Below, piece by piece: positions 1-5,062 of a stretch of DNA of 5,062 nucleotides. Position numbers and translations under genes: made by a program. The DNA is from Deltaproteobacteria bacterium (GTDB taxonomy: Bacteria > Desulfobacterota_B > Binatia > UBA9968). Position 1 is the stretch's first letter; every line of letters begins with the position of its first letter. Location of the stretch: assembly GCA_022545745.1 (NCBI GenBank), contig JACZQL010000167.1:1-5062 (forward strand), given 5' to 3'. The notes under the pieces were generated by a model. It had not been told where the DNA came from and did not search any database. It worked only from the letters and a program-made list of their open reading frames with translations.

Positions 1-112
1 CCAGTAGGGTGAAAAACTGCCCTTGGGGAATTTCCAGGTGGATTTGGTCCACAGCCGCAAGCTTCCCCTCTTCAACGACAAATGTCTTGGATAAATTTTC
101 TACTTTTAGCAA
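1..112 (-). CDS. ABC importer ATP-binding protein, N-terminal fragment (cut by window edge)
   Basis: This is the first 37 codons of the ATPase subunit that would power the adjacent permease from the cytoplasmic face. The translation starts MLKVENLSKTF, continues through VDQIHLEIPQG and ends QFFTLLG. This is the usual first beta-sheet of an ABC nucleotide-binding domain (LxVxNLSKxF, an acidic stretch, then a V..I.L.IP.G strand), and it stops just before the expected Walker A loop. The start is TTG at 112-110. An in-frame TAG (118-116) lies two codons upstream, so no earlier start is possible, and a GGGAGG ribosome-binding site lies upstream. It follows the permease stop by 25 bases, so it is almost certainly the third gene of the importer operon. 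Walker A, signature and Walker B motifs are outside the window, and subfamily (FbpC/PotA-like) is inferred only from the partner genes. Confidence 0.88.
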   Translation of the reverse strand, partial: MLKVENLSKTFVVEEGKLAAVDQIHLEIPQGQFFTLL

Positions 113-123
113 GGGCTAGGTCG

Positions 124-129
124 CCTCCC
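124..129 (-). promoter_or_regulatory. Ribosome-binding site for the ATPase gene
   Basis: The minus strand reads GGGAGG here, 11 bases before the TTG at 112. The spacing is slightly long, but this is the only purine-rich site near that codon. Together with the in-frame stop immediately upstream, it supports the TTG start. Confidence 0.6.
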
Positions 130-137
130 GTTGAGCA

Positions 138-1895
138 TTATTGGCTGAAGGCCTTAGCGATGTATCGTCTTCCGGCAAAGGTGAACAAGGCAATGGCCAC
201 CATAAGGACGACTCCAAGGGCAGCGGCCAGAGGAAAGAACTGGTCCTCGTTCCAGTAATGCCAGAGCATCACCGACAACGTCCTGTTGTCATCGCTGGCC
301 AACATGAGGGGAATAGAAAAGGCCCTCACCGCATGGGCCGCAACCCAGATCCAGGTGGCAGCCAAGGCTGGTAGAATCAGAGGAACCGTAATCCTAACCA
401 ATACTAAGAATCGATTGGCCCCAGAGATGCGACCCGCCTCTTCCAACTCCTTGTGAACCTGGGTGATGGCGGCGTTCATTGTCCTGGTGCCAAAGGCGAC
501 ATATTGGGTGATCATCGCCATAATGACGATCCAGATAGTTCCGTAGATACCGAGATACCGGAAGGGTGGCTGGAGGTAGAGAAAGATGAAGGCCAGGGCG
601 ATGATAATCCCCGGGACCGAATGGGACAAAAAGGTAAGGCCGTCAAGCCAATACCGCCCGCGAATCTGGGTGCGAACAATGATCCAGGAAACGAAGAAGG
701 CCAAGAGAACGGTTATCGTAGCCGTTGCTATAGTGATCAGGAGCGTGTTCCACGTGGCCCGCAGGATTCCCTCTTCCTCCAATAACATCCAATAGTGGGT
801 CAAAGTCATCTGTTGCAGCTGATCCCAGGTCGGAGGCCTATAATTGGGGATGAGTGAGACCCAGATAAGTATGGCCAGGGGCATAATCACGGCAAACAAG
901 AAGTATACGAAAAAGAGGCTCAGGGCTGGATAGCGCCACTTTCCCAGGGGGATCACGTGAGGCCGATAGCCTTTTCCAGTGATGGTTGCAAAGCGATCCG
1001 AGCGGTAAAGGACTGCCCGCTGGTAGAAGTAGACTAAAACGAGGGCGATGAGGAAATAGCTCACCCCAAAGGCAGCACCCAGTCCGTAGCTCGGGACCAC
1101 ACGTGTGGAGAAGTAAATCATCGTGCTGTAAACATAAATTCGGGCGGGCATTCCCACCACCAGGGGGGCCTCAAAGGACTCCATGGAAGACATAAAAGAA
1201 TAGAGGAATGCGGCTAGGATGGCCGGGAGGAGCACAGGAAGGGTCACCTTCAGAAGGACTTCGTGAATCCTTGCCCCGGCCGTGCGAGCCGCCTCCTCTA
1301 ACGCAGGGTCCATCATCCGAAAGGCCCCGACAATGATGAGAAACACGGTCGTTACGCCGCGGAGACCGTCGAGATAAATCATCCCCCCCATGGAGTAGAT
1401 ATTGATTGGGCCAGTGGTTAGTTCCACGCCGAATAAGTCGAGAAAATTTCTCAACCAGATATTCAAGACGCCAATTCTCGGGGACACGAGCAGCACCCAG
1501 GCGATGGAAAAGAGGAGCCCCGGCATGGCCATGGGAATGAGGAGTAAAGACCACGCTAGATTTCTCAGGGGCATGTCAGTTCTCTCCGTTAACCATGCAA
1601 ACAGGATTGCGAGGGTAACAGTAATCACCGTACCCGTGCCGGCGAAAACGAAGGTGTTTAAGATCATCTCATAAGTCAGCGGGTTGCTGAAACCGACAAT
1701 GTAGTTCTCCAGTGTGAAGGGTCCAGGGACAGCGGGATGACCCGTTCGAAAACTGTTCAGGATCATCTGGCCAATGGGGAAGATGATGAGCCAGAGAAGA
1801 ACGAGGACGATGAAGATAAAAAACAGGTTGGGTCCGAGGACCTGCCTGAAACGTCCACCACGCCAGAAGAACGCGTGTGTGGATATGTTTGCCAT
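138..1895 (-). CDS. Fused two-domain ABC transporter permease (iron(III)/thiamine-type family)
   Basis: This inner-membrane protein of 585 residues forms the translocation channel of a binding-protein-dependent importer. Both permease halves are fused in one chain. About 12 hydrophobic segments can be read, roughly at residues 21-45, 79-104, 113-138, 178-195, 217-240, 270-293 for the first half and 322-350, 383-408, 418-442, 447-471, 503-522, 555-575 for the second. Each half carries a cytoplasmic EAA loop that docks the ATPase: LEEAARTAGA near 199-208, followed by VTLPVLLPAI, and LEEAGRISGA near 484-493, followed by ITVPLILPAL. Length and layout match the FbpB, ThiP and PhnV-like fused permeases. 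The ATG at 1895 is chosen because an in-frame TAA lies only eight codons upstream and no alternative Met follows until residue 44. No clear Shine-Dalgarno precedes it, so translation may be coupled to the binding-protein gene 49 bases upstream. The transported substrate cannot be read from this protein. Confidence 0.95.
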   Translation of the reverse strand: MANISTHAFFWRGGRFRQVLGPNLFFIFIVLVLLWLIIFPIGQMILNSFRTGHPAVPGPFTLENYIVGFSNPLTYEMILNTFVFAGTGTVITVTLAILFAWLTERTDMPLRNLAWSLLLIPMAMPGLLFSIAWVLLVSPRIGVLNIWLRNFLDLFGVELTTGPINIYSMGGMIYLDGLRGVTTVFLIIVGAFRMMDPALEEAARTAGARIHEVLLKVTLPVLLPAILAAFLYSFMSSMESFEAPLVVGMPARIYVYSTMIYFSTRVVPSYGLGAAFGVSYFLIALVLVYFYQRAVLYRSDRFATITGKGYRPHVIPLGKWRYPALSLFFVYFLFAVIMPLAILIWVSLIPNYRPPTWDQLQQMTLTHYWMLLEEEGILRATWNTLLITIATATITVLLAFFVSWIIVRTQIRGRYWLDGLTFLSHSVPGIIIALAFIFLYLQPPFRYLGIYGTIWIVIMAMITQYVAFGTRTMNAAITQVHKELEEAGRISGANRFLVLVRITVPLILPALAATWIWVAAHAVRAFSIPLMLASDDNRTLSVMLWHYWNEDQFFPLAAALGVVLMVAIALFTFAGRRYIAKAFSQ

Positions 1896-1944
1896 CTGAA
1901 TTAACCCAAGGCTTCGTTATGAAGTGTTAGGAGACCCGGCATCC

Positions 1945-3024
1945 CTACCTGACCACAGGGAAACCCATGGCCGTAAGGATCTCCTTAAGAATATCGTTCG
2001 AACGTGACTGATATTCCCAGGAGGCCTCGACAATTTTCTTGCCCTTGATCAATTTCTCGGCCGAGGTCCCTGGTATGGCCGGATTGCCGGTCCATTGAAC
2101 CTCGTCTAGGAGTTTCTGGCCCTCATCGGATACGGACCAAAGAATCCAAAGTAGACCTGCGTTGGGGTTTTTGGTCTTTCGAGGGACAAAAATGAGATCA
2201 CCGGCTGTGATGATCACAGGATCAGCAGCGGTAAAACCTATATTTTTCGAACCCCAAGCAATCTGGCGCCGAATGCCAGACCAACGTGCACCACATATAA
2301 TGTGATGGGCTCCGGCACTCAATTTAAGGACGGCCTCTGAACGGCTCATAACAATAATGGGTTTATTGGCGACTAGCTTTCGTGCATAGTCCAGGGTCTT
2401 CTCGCGGCCCCAGGCGTTATCCTGATACAGCACCTCGAGGTGGCGGGGGCGGTCGTCCGTGGCAAATTTGCCGGCCCACTTCGGATTGATGCAGTCTTCC
2501 CAGCTAAGCTTTTGCGCATCCTCTTTTGAAACCAGGTCTGTGTTGTAACCCATTCCAAATACCTGCGTCCGATAGGAGACACCCACTCCTGTGGGATGGA
2601 TAATCGTGGAGCGTGCACCGAGCTTTTTCCAATTTACCTTCTGGAAAATATTTGCCTTGATCCCAGGCTCAACCTGGGTGTTGCTTAGAGTGGCCACATC
2701 GTAACTGATCATGCCTCCGACCAACTCGGAAAAAACCCTCTCCCTCTGTCTCGAGCCACCTATTCTCTTATATTTAACCTTGATAAAAGGGTATTTCTTT
2801 TGAAAGGCCTCTATCAGCCTAGTGCCCATAATGAGCCCACGCCTTTTCTTTCTCACGCTAATGCTTACCCTGACCTCGCCCTCCTTTTTTGCCCCTGCAA
2901 TGATCTGATCCATAGTCTGAGCATAGCCATTCCAAGAAGTTGCCATTCCCACCGCTACGGTTATCACGGCAAACAGTATCCACCTTGCCAGATTTCGAAC
3001 TTTTATCGGTTTACATGAGATCAT
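1945..3024 (-). CDS. Periplasmic extracellular solute-binding protein of the iron(III)-type ABC importer family
   Basis: A 359-residue secreted binding protein that would deliver ligand to the adjacent permease. The N-terminus is a classical signal peptide: basic n-region (K5, K8, R10, R14), hydrophobic core at about 15-29 and likely cleavage after Ala35 (GYA-QT). The mature part opens with MDQIIAGAKKEGEV, typical of this family. It also carries family-like features such as GYNTDLV (159-165), NPKWAGKFATDD (180-191) and a C-terminal lobe ending in a helix with NDILKEIL. Where FbpA-type proteins carry the paired tyrosines that hold ferric iron, this one reads GAHHIICGARWSG (238-250), with no Tyr, so ligand is uncertain and may be an organic acid or similar. 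A strongly basic run, VRKKRRG (57-63), sits early in the N-lobe. The ATG at 3024 is well supported: AGGAGG lies 5 bases upstream. It is first gene of the importer operon and has its own candidate promoter. Confidence 0.92.
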   Translation of the reverse strand: MISCKPIKVRNLARWILFAVITVAVGMATSWNGYAQTMDQIIAGAKKEGEVRVSISVRKKRRGLIMGTRLIEAFQKKYPFIKVKYKRIGGSRQRERVFSELVGGMISYDVATLSNTQVEPGIKANIFQKVNWKKLGARSTIIHPTGVGVSYRTQVFGMGYNTDLVSKEDAQKLSWEDCINPKWAGKFATDDRPRHLEVLYQDNAWGREKTLDYARKLVANKPIIVMSRSEAVLKLSAGAHHIICGARWSGIRRQIAWGSKNIGFTAADPVIITAGDLIFVPRKTKNPNAGLLWILWSVSDEGQKLLDEVQWTGNPAIPGTSAEKLIKGKKIVEASWEYQSRSNDILKEILTAMGFPVVR

Positions 3025-3029
3025 AACAA

Positions 3030-3035
3030 CCTCCT
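3030..3035 (-). promoter_or_regulatory. Strong ribosome-binding site for the binding-protein gene
   Basis: The minus strand reads AGGAGG, five bases before the ATG at 3024. It is the best Shine-Dalgarno sequence in the window, consistent with the usual need to make the binding protein in excess over the permease, which has none that is recognisable. Confidence 0.85.
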
Positions 3036-3084
3036 AAAGAGTGACATCCAGATGTTTCAGTCTGGTCCTAAACTGCAATGCGTA

Positions 3085-3113
3085 TGCATATATCAGGGCT
3101 AGGGTCGTGTCAA
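3085..3113 (-). promoter_or_regulatory. Candidate sigma-70-type promoter of the importer operon
   Basis: The minus strand has a perfect TTGACA at 3113-3108. Downstream, TATATG lies at 3092-3087 (15-base spacer, preceded by TG as in extended -10 elements), or TATGCA at 3090-3085 (17-base spacer). Neither -10 match is complete. Transcription would start near 3078-3080, leaving a leader of about 55 bases. The position, downstream of the terminator at 3251-3285 and upstream of the binding-protein gene, supports a separate transcription unit. Small inverted repeats surround both boxes (see findings). Confidence 0.5.
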
Positions 3114-3250
3114 CCCTTGGGATCGTCGTAGATTCTATCCCAGCAGGCAATTGAAGAGCTATGGAATTGATGTCAGCACCCTCTCCGTCAAGTAAATCCC
3201 AACAAACAGCGACTCCGCATTCTCAGCCTTTTAGCAGAAAGGCGTCATAT

Positions 3251-3285
3251 AAAAAGCGGCGTGAAGAATATCCCCACGCCGCTTT
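3251..3285 (-). terminator. Intrinsic (rho-independent) terminator ending the VOC/racemase-fold transcription unit
   Basis: A perfect 11-bp inverted repeat (3253-3263 aaagcggcgtg, 3275-3285 cacgccgcttt) encloses an 11-base loop. On the minus strand the GC-rich core is followed at once by TTTTT (3255-3251) and then AT-rich bases. On the plus strand the hairpin is followed by agacttg, so it is directional and reads minus. It separates the upstream gene pair from the importer operon. Confidence 0.85.
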
Positions 3286-3545
3286 AGACTTGAACGCACT
3301 GCGTTTAGCAGGATCCTAAGAAACGGGTTATAAGGGCGAGACCATCGAATTAATCACGGCCCGTGGCGAGGTCTGTGCCAGGTGTGACCCTTGGAAAATT
3401 TCTGATCGTCAACGCGGTATCGACTCCCCAGGGATTGCCGAAAATGATTTTACGTTGATGAGAAAGGAGAGAAATGCTGGGGATAGACTGGGGCCGTATT
3501 GCTGGCAAAAAGGGTATGTACGAGGAGCAGGAGTCGGATCCGCGA
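3286..3545. other. Spacer with no assigned gene between the racemase-fold gene and its terminator
   Basis: These 260 bases lie between the stop of the racemase-fold gene and the terminator, an unusually long untranslated tail. I recognise no RNA gene or protein family. It holds a short inverted repeat, AACGCA-c-TGCGTT, at 3293-3305 just upstream (in transcription sense) of the terminator stem. On the plus strand it also holds an open frame from 3320 into the racemase-fold gene that has no conventional start until a TTG at 3455 or ATG at 3458, and a short ORF at 3474-3575 with a good ribosome-binding site. Neither plus-strand frame has recognisable homology, so neither is annotated as a gene. 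Confidence 0.5.
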
Positions 3546-4268
3546 TCACTCTGGCAGACTGCGCCATTGAGCTAGCAGCTTTCCATAGCCTCGAATGTCG
3601 TATCTCAGACCAAGTTTGGAAAGCATGAACCACAGCATGGCTGGGTTACTAGCCACGACCGTGGTATCTAACTCCTTTTCGATTCTGTCCAGTACTTTTA
3701 TCGGATCCAGGACTGCCCCTTGAAAGTAGATGGCCTCTACATTTTCACCTTGGCCAAAGAGCGTCTTAGTCAAGCTGTAGACTTCGTCCGGACTGAGCCG
3801 ACTGGCTTCGGTCTTGTGGCGAAACTCCTGCGGAGCAGTGGCGTTGATTTCTGCCTTGGCTAAGTAAGCGCAGACCATTTCATTGAGGGCTTTATCAAAA
3901 GGAGTCATCAAGAGGACCTTCTTGGACTGAAAGGCCTTGAGGGCATAAACGCAGGAGTTCAGCGCCGTAGTGACCGGGATATTTAGTGTGGCTGTCAGGT
4001 CCGTTAGTAGTCCCGGATTGAGAAGCTCCGTTGGCGCTCCACCGACCATCAACCCATCCCACCTATTGTTTTTCACAAGGTCGTTGATTCTCGCGATGGC
4101 AATTTCCTTCTTCCCCTGCAGTTTGTAGAGCGAATCTCCATGGAATCCTAAGCCTTTGAAATCGACCTCGATATCTTCGGGGATGAAAGCTTTGAAGCCG
4201 CTGTAGTGAGGGCTAGACGATGACCCCGAACTGACGAATCCTATTCTTGCCCGGGTAGTCTTTTCCAA
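3546..4268 (-). CDS. Asp/Glu racemase, maleate isomerase and arylmalonate decarboxylase superfamily protein lacking the catalytic cysteines
   Basis: A 240-residue cytoplasmic protein of the two-lobed superfamily that isomerises, racemises or decarboxylates carboxylic acids by cysteine chemistry. Family landmarks in order: N-terminal strand RIGFVSSGSSSS (8-19), strand and loop LMVGGAPTELL (73-83), IPVTTALNSCVYALKAF (97-113), KKVLLMTPF (116-124), LDRIEKELDTTVVASNPAMLW (193-213 region) and GYGKLL (227-232) near the C-terminus. Length is normal for the family. The loops where the catalytic Cys normally sits read GGAPTE (76-81) and FQGAV (182-186). The only cysteines are C106 and C133, outside those loops, so activity by the usual mechanism is doubtful. 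Start is TTG at 4268: GGGAGG lies 9 bases upstream and an in-frame TGA closes the frame just above. The gene lies downstream of the VOC gene and probably shares its transcript. Exact reaction unknown. Confidence 0.85.
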   Translation of the reverse strand: MEKTTRARIGFVSSGSSSSPHYSGFKAFIPEDIEVDFKGLGFHGDSLYKLQGKKEIAIARINDLVKNNRWDGLMVGGAPTELLNPGLLTDLTATLNIPVTTALNSCVYALKAFQSKKVLLMTPFDKALNEMVCAYLAKAEINATAPQEFRHKTEASRLSPDEVYSLTKTLFGQGENVEAIYFQGAVLDPIKVLDRIEKELDTTVVASNPAMLWFMLSKLGLRYDIRGYGKLLAQWRSLPE

Positions 4269-4277
4269 ATTAATAAT

Positions 4278-4283
4278 CCTCCC
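4278..4283 (-). promoter_or_regulatory. Ribosome-binding site for the TTG-started racemase-fold gene
   Basis: The minus strand reads GGGAGG (within AAGGGAGG), 9 bases before TTG at 4268. The only nearby ATG (4290-4288) is out of frame and stops after six codons, so this site decides the TTG start. Confidence 0.75.
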
Positions 4284-4286
4284 TTC

Positions 4287-4364
4287 TCATCTGACACTTG
4301 CTATCTGGCGAATCAAGCCAGCAGTATGTGGCTCTCGTTTTTCGTAGATAAGAAGTTCTGCCAT
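4287..4364 (-). CDS. Possible 25-codon small ORF between the VOC and racemase-fold genes
   Basis: The minus strand encodes a peptide that begins MAELLIYEKREPH and ends in IASVR, from ATG 4364-4362 to TGA 4289-4287. AAGGGA lies about six bases upstream of the ATG, a moderate ribosome-binding site. The stop is 18 bases before the TTG of the next gene, so its ribosomes would end close to that gene's ribosome-binding site, which allows translational coupling. The start LLIYEKREPH recalls the N-terminus of enoyl-CoA hydratase/isomerase proteins (often YEKR.., then VA.ITLNRP), but the rest does not follow that pattern. It could be a leader peptide, the stub of a deleted gene, or chance. No function is assigned. 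Confidence 0.25.
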   Translation of the reverse strand: MAELLIYEKREPHTAGLIRQIASVR

Positions 4365-4426
4365 AATGTTCCCTTTCTTCGATTTGCGAAACGGTGGATC
4401 AAATAGGTGCTTTAACCTAGAGATCA

Positions 4427-4461
4427 ATTCATCGACTATCTATTCATGAATGTCGATGAAT
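4427..4461. repeat. Perfect 10-bp inverted repeat spanning the VOC gene stop codon
   Basis: The arms are attcatcgac (4427-4436) and gtcgatgaat (4452-4461), separated by 15 bases. The spacer contains a nested perfect palindrome, ATTCATGAAT (4442-4451). One arm is coding (it covers part of the last VOC residues, FIDIHE) and the other lies just past the TAG at 4442-4440. No T-run follows on the minus strand, so it is not a standard intrinsic terminator. An mRNA-end hairpin that stabilises or separates the two cistrons, or a protein-binding site, are the likelier roles. Confidence 0.6.
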
Positions 4462-5062
4462 ACACAATCGGGGTCAGACAGGTGAAACTTCCCGTAGCGG
4501 CAGGTTGCCAGCAGAGCGAGTCGCGCCTCTCCCTCAGGCCCTACCCCCACTGGTTGTGCGGCGCTGGACGGGTCGGATTTCTCCAGCTTTTCTAGATCTT
4601 CTTTAACAGCGTCGATGCTTTCTACTTTGAAGCCGACATGGTCCATGCTGGGTCTTTCGATCCCCGTGTCTTTGAAGTTCGTGATGTCCCAAGCAGAGAT
4701 CACCATAGTCACCCTGCCATCGGTGAGGTAATAATTAGGATCCTCCAGTGCTTTGTCTTCCTCTTCCAGTTCAAAAATCTCCTGATAAAAACGTGCAATC
4801 GCCGGTGGATCAAGGACACGTAACACAAAGTGGTCAACATAGCGCTGGGCCGACCTATCGTCGGCGGCGTAAATACCTCGTCTATTTTTCATGTCCCTTT
4901 GCGAAAGGTCGAAAATGTTCCCAGCGGGATCGTGAGTTCCTATTGCCGCGAAAGGACGATTGGAAGGTCGCTTGAGGATCTTGATCTTCGGATATTTATC
5001 CCGGATTCGGTTGCATGCGGCTTCCGTATCATCGACCTCTATGCCAAAGTGGTCCAGCGCCG
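4440..5062 (-). CDS. Tandem-domain VOC family (glyoxalase/bleomycin resistance/dioxygenase fold) protein, 5' end outside window
   Basis: The minus-strand frame is open from the window edge to TAG at 4442-4440, giving at least 206 residues. The ATG at 4892 is internal: the frame upstream of it has no stop and encodes recognisable VOC sequence. Numbering from the first whole codon (5060), residues 1-56 are the second half of one VOC domain, with ALDHFGIEVDD (1-11) and THDPAGNIFDLSQ (42-54). Residues 75-206 are a second complete domain: YVDHFVLRV, FYQEIF, MDHVGFKV and LSDPDCVFIDIHE. Candidate metal ligands in the second domain are H77, H141 and D203; in the first, H4 and D51 are visible. Two joined VOC domains per chain are common in extradiol-type dioxygenases, some glyoxalases and related proteins. 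The motifs do not identify one reaction. It is the first visible gene of a unit with the racemase-fold gene, 171 bases downstream. Confidence 0.85.
   Translation of the reverse strand, partial: ALDHFGIEVDDTEAACNRIRDKYPKIKILKRPSNRPFAAIGTHDPAGNIFDLSQRDMKNRRGIYAADDRSAQRYVDHFVLRVLDPPAIARFYQEIFELEEEDKALEDPNYYLTDGRVTMVISAWDITNFKDTGIERPSMDHVGFKVESIDAVKEDLEKLEKSDPSSAAQPVGVGPEGEARLALLATCRYGKFHLSDPDCVFIDIHE

Noticed and set aside
141..795. Plus-strand ORFs antisense to the permease gene
   Set aside because: They are highly polar, low-complexity translations typical of the antisense of membrane-protein codons, without ribosome-binding sites or recognisable domains.
1171..1554. 127-codon minus-strand ORF inside the permease gene
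   Set aside because: It is an out-of-frame shadow of the permease coding sequence, rich in His, Arg and Gly with no domain pattern. The permease frame explains the region fully.
1896..1944. Possible promoter or terminator between the binding-protein and permease genes
   Set aside because: The 49 bases contain no hairpin with a T-run and no paired -35/-10 boxes, so the genes are best read as one operon.
3535..3600. tRNA-like wording on the minus strand (TAGCTCAATGGCGCAG, then GGATCCGACTCC)
   Set aside because: The apparent D-arm and T-arm do not form paired stems, there is no acceptor stem, and the first part is the coding C-terminus (KLLAQWRSLPE) of the racemase-fold gene.
3409..3633. 74-codon minus-strand ORF overlapping the end of the racemase-fold gene in another frame
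   Set aside because: It has no family signature, its start lies inside a well-supported gene, and its composition reads like a frame shadow. The racemase-fold protein already reaches its normal family length, so a frameshifted extension is not needed.
4365..4439. Possible promoter (TTGATC and a TATTTG-like box) upstream of the small ORF
   Set aside because: The -10 match is poor and the region is AT-rich enough for chance matches; not supported as a feature.
4638..4975. Plus-strand ORFs antisense to the VOC gene
   Set aside because: The minus-strand VOC frame carries clear domain motifs through the whole stretch; the plus-strand frames have none.

Overview
The window is a stretch of bacterial chromosome of roughly 50% GC. 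Every supported gene lies on the minus strand, so the biological order runs from high to low coordinates. The signal peptide, tripartite ABC importer and catabolic-type enzymes fit a free-living Gram-negative bacterium. Nothing here fixes the taxon; an environmental proteobacterium or related uncultivated lineage is only a guess. No rRNA, tRNA, IS element, phage gene or CRISPR array is visible.

Upstream unit (5062 to about 3250): it begins with a gene cut by the window edge that encodes a protein with two tandem VOC (glyoxalase/dioxygenase fold) domains. Its frame stays open to the edge, and the ATG at 4892 is internal. A perfect 10-bp inverted repeat wraps around its stop codon. Next come a possible 25-codon small ORF and a TTG-started 240-aa protein of the Asp/Glu racemase, maleate isomerase and arylmalonate decarboxylase superfamily. 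That protein lacks the usual catalytic cysteines. About 260 bases of mostly unexplained sequence follow, then a strong intrinsic terminator (11-bp perfect stem and T5 on the minus strand).

Downstream unit (about 3113 to 1 and beyond): a plausible sigma-70-type promoter with a perfect TTGACA box precedes a three-gene ABC importer. The genes encode a periplasmic substrate-binding protein with a signal peptide, a fused double permease (two EAA loops, about 12 membrane helices), and an ATPase cut by the window edge just before its Walker A loop. The layout matches iron(III)/thiamine/2-aminoethylphosphonate-type importers. The binding protein has no tyrosine pair where FbpA-type proteins hold iron, so the substrate may be organic rather than ferric iron.

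Taken together, an enzyme pair (VOC protein plus racemase/decarboxylase-fold protein) sits beside an uptake system, which would fit import and catabolism of a small, probably carboxylated, organic compound. That is inference from gene neighbourhood. I see no clearly novel system. The most notable points are the cysteine-less racemase-fold enzyme, the atypical binding protein, the tandem VOC gene, the stop-codon hairpin and the unexplained 3290-3545 spacer.
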